Counted from the stretch's first letter, positions 41,017-50,627 are shown. The stretch: DNA of 64,000 bases from Ignatzschineria ureiclastica (GCF_003121845.1 NZ_QEWQ01000001.1:434001-498000); one strand, 5' to 3'. The notes: generated by a model from the sequence alone, not told the origin. Program-made: numbers and translations.

Positions 41017-42711
41017 TTAGATTACCATGCGACGCATATCTGTAAGTAACTCATTGAGATAAACGATGAAACGCGCACCTAATGCTCCATCGATCACCCG
41101 ATGATCGTAAGAGAGCGATAATGGAATCATTAAACGAGGTTCAAACTCTTTACCATTCCATACAGGCTTAATTTGATTCTTCGCAACGCCGAGGATTGCC
41201 ACTTCAGGTGCATTAATAATCGGAATAAAGTTCGTTCCACCAATCCCCCCTAATGATGAAATAGTGAAACATCCACCGGTCATTTGATCAGGTTTCAATT
41301 TACCATCACGAGCAAGCCCTGCAAGTTCACGCATTTCAGCTGCAATCTCTAAGACGCCTTTTTTATCACAATCACGAATCACCGGTACCACTAAACCATT
41401 AGGCGTATCAGCAGCAAAACCAATATGATAATATTTTTTGAGGATAAGTTTATCGCCCTCTAAAGAACTATTAAACTCAGGGAATTTTTGCAATGCTTTC
41501 ACAACTGCTTTAAAGAGGAATGCTAAAATAGTGACTCTTGCACCTTGTTTTTCATACTCTTTGTTAAGCTGCTTACGAAGCGCTTCTAAATCTGTAATAT
41601 CTGCCTCATCAAACTGTGCCACATGAGGAATCATCGCCCAGTTACGTGCAAGATTTGCACCCGAGATTTTTTGAATTCGGCTTAATGGTTTCTCTTCCAC
41701 TTCTCCAAATTTAGTGAAATCTACTTTTGGCCATGGAAGCAGGTCTAAGCCTCCGCCATTAGAAGATACAGTTGCTTTACCGGCAACCGCAGGCTGAGTA
41801 CCGCTCAATACACCTTTCACATAACTTAGAACATCTTCACGAACAATCCGGCCATTACGTCCTGAGCCTTTCACCTCATTAAGATTCGCACCCAATTCAC
41901 GGGCAAAAGCACGCACAGAAGGTGAAGCATGAGCCCCACTAATATCAAGTGTTGCTTGTGCAACTTGACTTGGTGGTGCGACAGGAATTTCATCCCCTTT
42001 ATGGGGCGCAGTTAAATCAGGTTTTGAAGCGCTGGTTACTTTTACATCAGAAGATTTCGCTTCTGGTGCTTGCGCTGCTACCGATGTAGACGTTGATTCT
42101 GATGAAGAGCCGCCTGTCGCAATTTTGACGACAAGATCACCCTCTTTCACTTTGTCACCGACAGATAATGCGATCTCAGTAATGGTACCGGCTTTATCTG
42201 CGGGAACATCCATTGATGCTTTATCTGACTCTAATGTGGCAAGCGTGTCATCAAGTGCAACGACATCACCTACTTTCACAGGAATATCAATTACATCTAA
42301 CTCATCATTATTTCCGACAGCAGGAATGCGAATCTCTGCAATTTCACCGGCTGGTTGTGCTGCAACTTTCGCTACAGGTGCTTGAACTGATTCAGTCTTA
42401 GCTGCTTCAGTCTTAGAAGTTTCGGCAGGCGCTTGAGCTGTATCCGATTTTACCGAATCCGCTTCGGCATCTCCTGCTACTTCCATGCGACCAATCAGAT
42501 CTCCCGTCGTTACTTGATCACCTACTTTGACAAGTAGCTCTACAATTTTACCCGCAGCTTCTGCTGGGACATCCATTGAAGCCTTATCTGATTCTAATGT
42601 CATGAGCGTATCATCGACCGCTACTGTATCGCCAACCTTTACCGGAATTTCGATAATATCTACGGCATCAAAATTACCAATATCTGGCACTCTTAATTCA
42701 ATTGTCGCCAT
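41017..42711 (-). CDS. aceF: Dihydrolipoyllysine acetyltransferase (E2) of pyruvate dehydrogenase
   Basis: 564 aa. Two lipoyl domains, each with ESDKASMDVPA (Lys near 42 and near 166), joined by Ala/Thr/Glu-rich linkers; then the peripheral subunit-binding domain (ASPSVRAFARELG...GSGRNGRIVREDV) and the catalytic core ending in YDHRVIDGA with the active-site His. E. coli AceF has three lipoyl domains; here the third is carried by LpdA. About 250 bases separate it from aceE. Confidence 0.97.
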   Translation of the reverse strand: MATIELRVPDIGNFDAVDIIEIPVKVGDTVAVDDTLMTLESDKASMDVPAEAAGKIVELLVKVGDQVTTGDLIGRMEVAGDAEADSVKSDTAQAPAETSKTEAAKTESVQAPVAKVAAQPAGEIAEIRIPAVGNNDELDVIDIPVKVGDVVALDDTLATLESDKASMDVPADKAGTITEIALSVGDKVKEGDLVVKIATGGSSSESTSTSVAAQAPEAKSSDVKVTSASKPDLTAPHKGDEIPVAPPSQVAQATLDISGAHASPSVRAFARELGANLNEVKGSGRNGRIVREDVLSYVKGVLSGTQPAVAGKATVSSNGGGLDLLPWPKVDFTKFGEVEEKPLSRIQKISGANLARNWAMIPHVAQFDEADITDLEALRKQLNKEYEKQGARVTILAFLFKAVVKALQKFPEFNSSLEGDKLILKKYYHIGFAADTPNGLVVPVIRDCDKKGVLEIAAEMRELAGLARDGKLKPDQMTGGCFTISSLGGIGGTNFIPIINAPEVAILGVAKNQIKPVWNGKEFEPRLMIPLSLSYDHRVIDGALGARFIVYLNELLTDMRRMVI

Positions 42712-42961
42712 ATTTTTAATCCTTTTAATCAGTTATATTCAACCATTTCAAAACATTGAATGATCTCATCACTATAAACGCATCACTATAAGTGCATTAC
42801 TACAATGCGTACTTCCTTCATCCACGTAATAGTCCTATTCAGAAGCCAGTGTTCTATCATTTTACGTTCAAATATTCATACTCAAATCGTACTCAAATAT
42901 TCAACTTCGAACATTACAATCTCGATAGAACACTGTCTCTATCCTCTATTACGGGTAGTTA
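42712..42961. other. aceE-aceF intergenic region
   Basis: 250 bases without a gene, unusual because these genes are normally close together. It contains a near repeat, CATCACTATAA, at 42767-42777 and 42781-42791, and a small hairpin GCATT/AATGC just after it. No clear promoter or terminator. Confidence 0.5.
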
Positions 42962-45634
42962 CTACACCCAAAGTGGATTTGGTTTATTAACATCAATGTT
43001 GTATTTCTGAATCGCTTCAGTTACGACTGATTTAGCAATAGTACCAGCATCAGCAAGCTCTTTGAGCGCTGCAATCGTAATATAGTAGCGATCAACTTCA
43101 AAGAATTTACGAAGTTGTGGACGTGTATCTGAACGACCAAAACCATCCGTACCTAAAACACGATAAGGGGCATTTGTGATTGCCGGGCGCACCTGCTCTG
43201 CATACATCCGCACATAATCCGTTGACACAATAATCGGTGCCTCTTCGTGATTCAGTTTTTGTGCAACGAAAGACTCTGGTGCTGCTTTCTCTGGATGGAA
43301 TAGTGCTTGACGCTCACATTCATTGAAATCACGCGCAAGTTCCGTAAAGCTTGTCGCACTAAAGATATCACTCTCCACATTCCAATCATTTTTGAGAAGC
43401 TCAGCTGCATGCATCACTTCTTGCAAAATGGTACCTGATCCCATTAAGCGAACTTTTGGACCTTTACCTTTATCCGCTGCTTTCAGTAGATAGAGACCTT
43501 TAAGAATATCTTCCTCTACCCCTTTCGGCATTTCAGGGTGTGCATAATTCTCATTCATAATGGTGATATAGTAGAAGATATCTTCTTGCTCTTCGACCAT
43601 ACGGCGTAAACCATCTTGCATAATCACTGCTAATTCAAACTGAAGTGCAGGATCATATGATTTACAATTAGGAATCAAGCTTGCCAAGATATGGCTGTGG
43701 CCATCTTCATGCTGTAGACCTTCCCCATTAAGCGTTGTACGACCAGAAGTACCGCCCATTAAGAAACCGCGAGTCCGCTGATCTGCTGCCGCCCAGATAA
43801 GATCCATAGTGCGTTGCATTTGGAACATAGAGTAACAAACAAAGAATGGAATCATCTCCACATTAGAGTTTGAATAAGCCGTTCCTGCCGCAATCCATGA
43901 GCTTACACCGCCTGCTTCATTGATCCCTTCTTGCAGAATCTGTCCATCTTTTGTCTCTTTATAGAACATCAATTGACCAGCATCTTGTGGTGTATATTGT
44001 TGTCCTGCTTGTGACCAGATACCTAACTGACGGAACATCCCTTCCATTCCGAAAGTTCTAGATTCATCTACAAGAATAGGCACTACACGCTTACCAATCG
44101 TTTTATCCTTCACTAAGGTATTCAGGATACGGACAAAACTCATGGTTGTTGAGATTTCTCGGCCTTCTGCAGTCGCTTCAAGTTGTGGTTTGAAGGCTTC
44201 TAACTTAGGGACTGTTAATTTCTCTTTCGCTTGTGTACGGCGAGAAGGAACATAACCCCCTAATGCTTTACGACGCTCATGCAGATACTCAAGTTCAGGG
44301 CTCCCTTCAGGTGGACGAATAAAGTTCACTGCTTCTAAATCTTCATCTGAGATTGGCACTTCAAAGCGATCGCGGAAACGACGGAGGGATTCAAGGCTAA
44401 TAGATTTCTGTTGGTGCGCAACGTTTTGTGCCTCACCATCTTGCCCCATCCCGTAACCTTTAATAGTTTTTACCAGAATAACCGTCGGTTGACCTACTGT
44501 TTTAACCGCTGCATCATAAGCTGCATAGACTTTATTCTCATCATGGCCACCACGATTTAAACGCCAAATATCATTATCTGACATATGCGCAACCATCGCT
44601 TTTAATTCTGGCGTATTGAAGAAATGCTCACGAACATAAGCCCCATCACGTGATTTATATGTTTGATAATCTCCATCAACACATTCCATCATACGACGGC
44701 GTAAGATCCCATCATGATCTTGTGCTAATAAGGCATCCCAACCATTTCCCCAAATAAGTTTAATCACATTCCAGTTATTACCGCGGAAGTTTGATTCAAG
44801 CTCTTGGATAATTTTACCATTACCGCGCACAGGGCCATCAAGACGCTGTAAGTTACAGTTAATCACAAAGATCAAATTATCGAGTTTCTCGCGGCCTGCA
44901 AGTGAAATCGCACCTAATGATTCAGGCTCATCCATCTCACCATCACCACAGAAGCACCACACTTTGCGATTTTCAGTATCCGCTAATCCCCGAGAATGAA
45001 GATACTTCAAGAAACGAGCTTGGTAGATCGCTTGCATCGGACCTAAACCCATCGATACTGTTGGGAATTGCCAAAAATCTTTCATGAGCCAAGGATGTGG
45101 GTAGGATGATAAACCTTTACCATCCACTTCTCTGCGGAAATTATCCATCTGCTCTTCTGTAATACGTCCTTCAATAAACGCACGCGCATAGATACCTGGG
45201 CTTGAGTGACCTTGGAAGAAGATTAAATCGCCATCTTGCGTTTCAGTATTCCCTTTCCAGAAGTGGTTAAAGCCCACTTCCCACATCGTTGCTAAAGAGG
45301 CGTAACTTGCAATATGTCCGCCTAAACTAGAATCTTCTGCATTGGTGCGTACAATCATCGCCATCGCATTCCAACGAATATAAGAGCGAATTTTATGCTC
45401 TAATTCGGAATTACCAGGATAGCGAGGTTGTTTATCTGCAGGAATAGTATTGATATATTCAGTAGTACCGATAAAAGGGATCTGTACGCCATCACGATGA
45501 GCACGCTCAATCACTTTCTCAATCAGAAAATGCGCCCGCTCTTCCCCTTCTACTTCAAGGACACTTTCGATTGAATCGACCCAATCTTTGGTTTCTAACG
45601 GATCAATATCATTCAATAACTTTTGGTCTGCCAT
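42962..45634 (-). CDS. aceE: Pyruvate dehydrogenase E1 component (homodimeric)
   Basis: 890 aa thiamine diphosphate enzyme that decarboxylates pyruvate and reductively acetylates lipoamide. Single-chain gammaproteobacterial type. GDG...N thiamine-binding motif: CFCGDGEMDEPESLGAISLA...NLIFVINCN; conserved GTSGRTTLNGEGLQHEDGHS in the transketolase-like middle domain. First gene of the complex; a minus-strand TATACT lies about 210 bases upstream, but no convincing -35 box or PdhR site was found. Confidence 0.97.
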   Translation of the reverse strand: MADQKLLNDIDPLETKDWVDSIESVLEVEGEERAHFLIEKVIERAHRDGVQIPFIGTTEYINTIPADKQPRYPGNSELEHKIRSYIRWNAMAMIVRTNAEDSSLGGHIASYASLATMWEVGFNHFWKGNTETQDGDLIFFQGHSSPGIYARAFIEGRITEEQMDNFRREVDGKGLSSYPHPWLMKDFWQFPTVSMGLGPMQAIYQARFLKYLHSRGLADTENRKVWCFCGDGEMDEPESLGAISLAGREKLDNLIFVINCNLQRLDGPVRGNGKIIQELESNFRGNNWNVIKLIWGNGWDALLAQDHDGILRRRMMECVDGDYQTYKSRDGAYVREHFFNTPELKAMVAHMSDNDIWRLNRGGHDENKVYAAYDAAVKTVGQPTVILVKTIKGYGMGQDGEAQNVAHQQKSISLESLRRFRDRFEVPISDEDLEAVNFIRPPEGSPELEYLHERRKALGGYVPSRRTQAKEKLTVPKLEAFKPQLEATAEGREISTTMSFVRILNTLVKDKTIGKRVVPILVDESRTFGMEGMFRQLGIWSQAGQQYTPQDAGQLMFYKETKDGQILQEGINEAGGVSSWIAAGTAYSNSNVEMIPFFVCYSMFQMQRTMDLIWAAADQRTRGFLMGGTSGRTTLNGEGLQHEDGHSHILASLIPNCKSYDPALQFELAVIMQDGLRRMVEEQEDIFYYITIMNENYAHPEMPKGVEEDILKGLYLLKAADKGKGPKVRLMGSGTILQEVMHAAELLKNDWNVESDIFSATSFTELARDFNECERQALFHPEKAAPESFVAQKLNHEEAPIIVSTDYVRMYAEQVRPAITNAPYRVLGTDGFGRSDTRPQLRKFFEVDRYYITIAALKELADAGTIAKSVVTEAIQKYNIDVNKPNPLWV

Positions 45635-46056
45635 AAAATTATCCTCTTTTGCATTGACTAGAACGTCCTATCTCTCGATAGAATCTAGCCTTGTGAAAAA
45701 TAGACAGATGACTGCCTTTAAAATCAAAGTGAATGCTCTCAGATATGAATAGATCTTCAAGCTCAAGTATTTTCCACACAATTGATAAAAGCCTCACGAA
45801 AAATAGGGTTCTTCTGAGGCCAATAAATGTAAGTAACTACTACAGTATAACGGATATTTAGTGAAATTTACGCTATTTTTATTAATAGCAATTATAACGA
45901 AAACAAAAGGCTTCTTCCGCTTGAGCTAGGATATCGCTCTGATATTTATTTGATTTTTATTTAATTTTTATTTAATTAAATTCATATAACTTTAAATTTA
46001 ACCGCCTAAAACGTAGATTCAATCTGCATAATATTTGCCAGTGATATGATAAAAGG
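45635..46056. other. Upstream region of aceE
   Basis: AT-rich non-coding stretch between the DUF1090 gene's terminator and aceE. It holds a possible -10 box for aceE (minus-strand TATACT at 45844-45849, poor -35) and CCTCA/TGAGG inverted repeats around 45793-45821. Nothing else recognised. Confidence 0.5.
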
Positions 46057-46090
46057 CAAAAAAGGGATAGAAGTTTCCCTCTATCCCTCT
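46057..46090 (-). terminator. Intrinsic terminator after the DUF1090 gene
   Basis: Minus strand: AGGGATAGA and TCTATCCCT pair (9 bp, 8-base loop) and are followed by TTTTTTGCC. It lies 85 bases after the stop of the upstream small gene. Confidence 0.8.
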
Positions 46091-46174
46091 CAATTTTGAG
46101 TTGTTTTAACTAGATTTAGCTAGCTTTTTTTAATTTTTTAATCTTACTTTCCCTTTAAATTAGAGAACTAAAGA

Positions 46175-46600
46175 TTATTGCAAACCATCAAAGTAACCTT
46201 CATACATTTCGATACGCATTTTAGCTTCTTTAATTTTGTACTCGGCCTCATATTGATCTTCAATATCGCCTTTCAGTTTTGCTTTTTGTAACTTATATTC
46301 CGCTTTTGCTAAATCTTTTTTAGCATCTTCAATCTTCTCTAACACTTCTAAGCGTTGCTCTGCTTCATAGTAAGATTTTGCTTCCGGTGAATCTAAAGGG
46401 TATCCGCCGCCACAATAACTTTGAACATTAGCAAGCGCACGCTCTAAGCCTTTAATACGATAGGTGTTATTATACTTTTTAGCATATTCTAATTGATTTT
46501 CGAGTGCTGCCACTTTACGTCGACAACCATAGTCAGCCATAGAAATCGCTGGAACCATAAGTCCTGAGAGTACAAGTGCAATCACACTTAACTTTTTCAT
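46175..46600 (-). CDS. DUF1090 family periplasmic protein (YqjC-like)
   Basis: 141 aa. Signal peptide MKKLSVIALVLSGLMVPAIS with cleavage near SMA-DY. The mature part is almost all helical with charged heptads (LENQLEYAKKYNNTYRIKGLERALANV, later EDAKKDLAKAEYKLQKAKLKGD), two Cys (YGCRRK, SYCGGG), as in YqjC of E. coli. Function unknown in the family; acid-stress links have been noted. Single gene; its promoter must lie in the 650-base gap to metN. Confidence 0.85.
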   Translation of the reverse strand: MKKLSVIALVLSGLMVPAISMADYGCRRKVAALENQLEYAKKYNNTYRIKGLERALANVQSYCGGGYPLDSPEAKSYYEAEQRLEVLEKIEDAKKDLAKAEYKLQKAKLKGDIEDQYEAEYKIKEAKMRIEMYEGYFDGLQ

Positions 46601-47117
46601 TTTCTGATCTCCTATTAACCTAGTATAAAAAGACTAATGTGAAAAACGCCATTAACTAGGTTGAAATGATATTATTATGGCGCCATCAATTCGTTTTACG
46701 CATAAAACATTGATACGCAATAACTTAACTGAAATTTTGTATAAAAAAGTCAACATTATATAAATAATTATAATCAACTATTTATCAAAATAATCAGATG
46801 ATTAAATACAATTATTATAGATTCCTCTTATCTCCCTGTTTATAGCTTTCTTTATCTTGTTTTATCTCATTATGTTATGAGCACCTCTCAGAACATCAAT
46901 CATCCTTACTTTTCACCTATCCTCGTAACTCAATTTACCCCCTCTTTTTAAAGTTTTTTAAACAATGATTCATCAAACCATTCTATCTATACTTAAAAGA
47001 GATGCCTCACCCCAACCCCACCTATTTACAACTACCCAAAGATATTGATTATTCAATAAAAATCCCATTACCATTCGGTTTTTTGTTACCCTAACAGCAC
47101 TGATTGCACCATAATCT
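46601..47117. other. Long AT-rich intergenic region between DUF1090 gene and metN
   Basis: The genes diverge, so both promoters should lie here. The DNA is strongly AT-rich with no conserved open frame, tRNA or clear riboswitch. A consensus extended -10 for metN closes it on the right. I see no MetJ-type AGACGTCT repeats and no SAM riboswitch features. Confidence 0.5.
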
Positions 47118-47126
47118 TGCTATAAT
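47118..47126 (+). promoter_or_regulatory. Extended -10 promoter for metN-metI
   Basis: TGCTATAAT is a perfect extended -10 (TGnTATAAT). No good -35 at 17 bases, as allowed for extended promoters. The transcript would have a leader of roughly 120 bases containing a palindrome (AGCTTAATTAAGCT) but no known regulatory RNA that I can recognise. Confidence 0.65.
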
Positions 47127-47251
47127 CACTCTCGATTTAAATATGCCACTAAAAATAAAGTGCAAAGAGCTTTCCCTTACAGCTTAATTAAGCTTATGAT
47201 TTTATAAAGTTTCTTCTGCATACTATCGAATAAAGATATAAAGATTGTCTT

Positions 47252-48301
47252 ATGATAAAAATTAAACATCTCAAAAAATCCTACCCTACTAAAAATGGGG
47301 CTAAAATTGCGCTGAATGATATCTCCTTGAATGTCGATACAGGTACAATCTTCGGCGTAATCGGCCATTCTGGTGCCGGGAAAAGTACCTTGATTCGTTG
47401 CCTGAATCTCCTTGAAAAACCCGATAGCGGTGAAGTCATCATTGATGGTACAGATATTACCAAACTTTCCGCCAAAGCCTTGATGCATGAACGCCGGAAA
47501 ATGGGGATGATCTTCCAACACTTCAATCTACTCTCGAGTCAAACAGTATTCGATAATATCGCCTTTCCCTTACGTTTAGAGAAGATGAGCGCAAGTGCGA
47601 TTCAAAAACGCGTAGAATCCCTATTAGAACTGGTCGATATCGCCGATCATCGCAATAAATATCCGTCAGAACTCTCCGGCGGACAAAAACAGCGCGTAGG
47701 GATCGCAAGAGCGCTTGCGAATAATCCGAAAGTACTACTCTGCGACGAGGCAACTTCGGCACTTGATCCACAAACGACACAATCTATTCTGGAACTGCTC
47801 GTTGATATCAATCAGAAACTGAATTTAACAATCGTCTTGATTACCCATGAAATGGAAGTGATTCGCTCTATCTGTCACCGTGTTGCAGTGATCCACGATA
47901 GTCAAATTATCGAGGAAGGCCCGGTAGAAGAGGTCTTTTTGCATCCAGCATCTGATGTTACCAAAGAATTTATCATTGATAAGACTGAGCAAGCACAACT
48001 GATTAAATATCTTGAGCGTGCTCCTGAACAGCAAGATCATCTCTATCAGCTCTCTTATATCGGTAATGAAGCATTTGAACCCCATCTCAGCCAGATCATC
48101 AAACAGAGTAATATCGATCTCTCTATCTTATCGGGTTCTATTAGCTATATCCGCGATATTCCTTATGGGCAGATGATTGTCACGATTAATGGTGACAAGG
48201 ATGAAGTTGAAGAGGCGATTACGCTCTTTAAAGCCCATAAAGTATTAGTGACATCACTTTCACCGGCACTTACTCAAATCACAGATCATTCGCACTTATA
48301 A
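47252..48301 (+). CDS. metN: Methionine-type ABC importer ATPase MetN
   Basis: 349 aa. Walker A GHSGAGKST (residues 38-46), signature LSGGQKQRVGIARAL, Walker B VLLCDEATSALD, and a C-terminal NIL domain (SILSGSISYIRDIPYGQMIV...), which senses intracellular substrate in MetN. Drives MetI; the binding protein MetQ is encoded downstream after ddh. Because ddh lies between, the substrate could be another amino acid, for example diaminopimelate; that is speculation from context. Confidence 0.93.
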   Translation: MIKIKHLKKSYPTKNGAKIALNDISLNVDTGTIFGVIGHSGAGKSTLIRCLNLLEKPDSGEVIIDGTDITKLSAKALMHERRKMGMIFQHFNLLSSQTVFDNIAFPLRLEKMSASAIQKRVESLLELVDIADHRNKYPSELSGGQKQRVGIARALANNPKVLLCDEATSALDPQTTQSILELLVDINQKLNLTIVLITHEMEVIRSICHRVAVIHDSQIIEEGPVEEVFLHPASDVTKEFIIDKTEQAQLIKYLERAPEQQDHLYQLSYIGNEAFEPHLSQIIKQSNIDLSILSGSISYIRDIPYGQMIVTINGDKDEVEEAITLFKAHKVLVTSLSPALTQITDHSHL

Positions 48302-48386
48302 CAATCTATCGATTCGATAATTGATCGTTCATTGTGGTATTCATTCTGTATTAACAACCTGATTCAAAAAAAAGGCTTTCCAAACT

Positions 48387-49064
48387 ATGACAGCGTTTTT
48401 AGATGCTCTTAGCAATGCACAATATTGGGATATGATTCTCAAAAATACTTGGATTACTCTAATTATGTTAGGGTTTACTTGGCTCTTTACCATTCTGATT
48501 GGACTTCCTTGGGGAATTGCGCTTTTTCTCTCTTCGCCTAAGCAATTACTCGCAGCGCCCAATTTTTATCGAGTATTCTCTTTCATCACCAATATTTTGC
48601 GTTCCATTCCTTTCTTAATCTTAATTGTCGTCCTACTTCCCCTAACCTTCCATCTTATGGGCACCAAAATGGGCGTAAAAGGGGCCGTTTTCCCGCTTGT
48701 TGTCGGCTCTGCCCCCTTCTTCGCTCGACTTGCAGAAACCGCATTTAGAGAGATCGATCGAGGGGTGATTGAAGCCGCGCAAAGTATGGGAACACCACTT
48801 CGTACAATTATTCTCAAAGTTTTACTTCCTGAAGCAAGACCGAGTTTAATTGCCGCAACAACAGTTACCGGTATTTTAATTCTCTCCTATACCGCTATGG
48901 CGGGAACAGTAGGTGCAGGCGGGCTTGGGGATATTGCGGTTCGTTTTGGCTTCCACAGAAATATGTCAGAATTGATGTATCTTATTGTGATTGTACTCAT
49001 TATTATGGTACAAATTATGCAATGGGTTGGCGATTGGCTCGTTCGTCACTACACACGAAAATAA
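48387..49064 (+). CDS. metI: Methionine-type ABC importer permease MetI
   Basis: 225 aa, five hydrophobic segments, BPD_transp_1 family. The EAA loop is AAQSMGTPLRTIILKVLLPEARPSLI. N-terminal region about MILKNTWITLIMLGFTWLF. 85 bases after metN; an intrinsic terminator follows 21 bases after the stop, so metNI forms a unit and ddh needs its own start or read-through. Confidence 0.93.
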   Translation: MTAFLDALSNAQYWDMILKNTWITLIMLGFTWLFTILIGLPWGIALFLSSPKQLLAAPNFYRVFSFITNILRSIPFLILIVVLLPLTFHLMGTKMGVKGAVFPLVVGSAPFFARLAETAFREIDRGVIEAAQSMGTPLRTIILKVLLPEARPSLIAATTVTGILILSYTAMAGTVGAGGLGDIAVRFGFHRNMSELMYLIVIVLIIMVQIMQWVGDWLVRHYTRK

Positions 49065-49085
49065 TCCATTTTCGATCTAAATGAG

Positions 49086-49127
49086 AGTGCATTCTTGTGG
49101 CAATAGCCTTGAGATTGCACTTTTTTT
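49086..49127 (+). terminator. Terminator after metI
   Basis: AGTGCA (49086-49091) and TGCACT (49116-49121) with an inner GGC-AATA-GCC helix, followed by seven T. Confidence 0.75.
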
Positions 49128-49270
49128 GAGAGTATTTTTTAATAAATGATAAGTGTTCTCACTTGCAAAATATAAACAGTGGATCCCTGATATTAGTTAT
49201 ATTGGTATCATTTTTATAAAACTCTCTTAACGAGCTTCTTCTCACAATTTTACAACCGGAGATTATTACT

Positions 49271-50161
49271 ATGAGCAAAATAACTGCTGCTATTGTAGGT
49301 TACGGCAATATTGGACGCTACGTTTTAGATGCCCTTGAAGCGGCACCTGATTTTACAATCGCAGGCATCGTACGCCGTCAAGCAACTCCAATTAAGGGCG
49401 TTGATTATCCCGTTGTCACAGAGATCACCGAATTAGGCAAAGTCGATGTCGCAATTCTCTGTGTGCCAAGCCGTCAAATTGAGCAATATGCTTCTGAAAT
49501 CTTAGCGAAAGGTATCCATACCGTAGACAGCTTCGATATTCACTCAGATATCACGAAAGTCCGTGCACACTTAAATGACGTAGCCCAAAAGCATGGTAAA
49601 AGTGCGATTCTTTCAGCAGGATGGGATCCCGGTTCTGACTCTGTGATTCGTGCGCTTCTCTTAGCCGCTGCGCCTAAAGGTATTACTTATACCAACTTTG
49701 GCCCGGGCATGAGCATGGGACACTCTGTTGCCGTTAAAGCCATTGAGGGTGTAAAAGATGCACTCTCTGTTACCATTCCGATTGGTACAGGAAAACACCG
49801 TCGTATGGTTTATGTGGAAACAGAACAAGGTGTTAATTTCGACACCGTTAAAAACACTATTTTGAATGATGATTACTTCAAAAATGATGACACTATCGTT
49901 GAGCATGTTGATTCTATCGATTCGCTCAAAGATGCAGGTCATGGCGTGACGATTACTCGCAAAGGTGTTTCGGGTAAAACGGATAATCAACTCTTCGAAT
50001 TTGATATGCGCATCAATAACCCTGCATTAACTGCACAAATCCTTGTATCAAGCGCACGTGCTGTGACAAAACAACAACCTGGTGCTTACACCATGATTGA
50101 GATTCCATTAATCGATCTATTATATGGCGATCGTGAAACCTTAATTCATGATTTAGTGTAG
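49271..50161 (+). CDS. ddh: meso-diaminopimelate D-dehydrogenase
   Basis: Reversible NADPH-dependent oxidative deamination of meso-diaminopimelate, giving a one-step route from tetrahydrodipicolinate in lysine/peptidoglycan synthesis. 296 aa. Rossmann start AIVGYGNIGRYVLDALEAAPD, VDSFDIH and SAGWDPGSDSVIRALL active-site segments, TNFGPGMSMGHSVAVKAI, and a C-terminal hydrophobic helix. The shorter, GNIGR type resembles the Symbiobacterium-like (type II) enzymes rather than Corynebacterium. Rare in Gammaproteobacteria, which mostly use the succinylase route. Located between metNI and metQ. Confidence 0.88.
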   Translation: MSKITAAIVGYGNIGRYVLDALEAAPDFTIAGIVRRQATPIKGVDYPVVTEITELGKVDVAILCVPSRQIEQYASEILAKGIHTVDSFDIHSDITKVRAHLNDVAQKHGKSAILSAGWDPGSDSVIRALLLAAAPKGITYTNFGPGMSMGHSVAVKAIEGVKDALSVTIPIGTGKHRRMVYVETEQGVNFDTVKNTILNDDYFKNDDTIVEHVDSIDSLKDAGHGVTITRKGVSGKTDNQLFEFDMRINNPALTAQILVSSARAVTKQQPGAYTMIEIPLIDLLYGDRETLIHDLV

Positions 50162-50170
50162 TCTATTAAT

Positions 50171-50195
50171 CTTATCTATCTCATTGATAGATAAG
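50171..50195 (+). promoter_or_regulatory. Stem-loop just after ddh, no T tract
   Basis: CTTATCTATC / GATAGATAAG, perfect 10-bp stem with a TCATT loop, starting 10 bases after the ddh stop. Without a T run it is not a standard terminator; it may protect the mRNA 3' end. The real terminator stands at 50379, behind the inserted repeat. Confidence 0.5.
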
Positions 50196-50239
50196 CAGAG
50201 ATATGAATCGTTTATAGCTATAATTTATAGTGATCAATG

Positions 50240-50370
50240 TATAGTAAATTTGGTTTAAGAAAACTGATTTTAAACAACACTTGCAATATGCCGGATAGAA
50301 TGGCTTCCTTACTTATTACAGCCGATTCGCCGGCATTTAAATAAGCTTATTTTGAACCGACATTACTATA
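50240..50370 (+). repeat. MITE-like repeat, copy D (short form, 131 bp)
   Basis: Begins TATAGTAAATTTGGTTTAAG and ends GAACCGACATTACTATA, alignable to copy C along its length. It lies between the ddh stop and a terminator at 50379 that probably belonged to ddh, so it seems to have been inserted into the gene's 3' untranslated region. ATGCCGG and CCGGCAT inside are complementary. Confidence 0.85.
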
Positions 50371-50378
50371 TAAATCAG

Positions 50379-50410
50379 AAAGGCCAAAGATCATTTCTTT
50401 GGTCTTTTTA
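50379..50410 (+). terminator. Intrinsic terminator, probably of ddh
   Basis: AAAGGCCAAAGA / TCTTTGGTCTTT stem of 12 bp with one G-T pair, 5-base loop, then TTTATTTT. Directly downstream of repeat copy D. Confidence 0.85.
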
Positions 50411-50445
50411 TTTTATTTCGATATTTCAATCGATCTATTCGAGTA

Positions 50446-50513
50446 GCTTCCTCGCCTCGATCAGCTGATGTGCCGGCATTTGAATAAGCTTATGCTGAAT
50501 CGGTCTCACTGTA
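50446..50513 (+). repeat. Decayed repeat copy E (right part only)
   Basis: Matches the right half of the MITE-like family (GCTTCCT..., GTGCCGGCATTTGAATAAGCTTAT, ending ACTGTA) but with many differences and no left end. It lies 75 bases from copy D in the same gap before metQ. The rest of this 544-base gap holds a hairpin, a terminator and the metQ promoter, but no gene. Confidence 0.65.
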
Positions 50514-50627
50514 AAACTCATAATAGCTCATTGAGATTGCTATTATAGAATGATGCGTCTAACCTTGAACGCCACCCATTAAATACATACTAAACATACT
50601 TTTTAAATATATTTTTATCAAAATGGC

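Noticed and set aside
46601-47251. Possible small RNA, tRNA or riboswitch upstream of metN
   Set aside because: Searched by eye for cloverleaf arms, SAM-type motifs and MetJ boxes; none found, only AT-rich DNA and one extended -10 box.
47177-47521. A 114-codon minus-strand frame overlapping the metN start
   Set aside because: It is antisense to the Walker A region of metN and would block the metN promoter; no support for translation.
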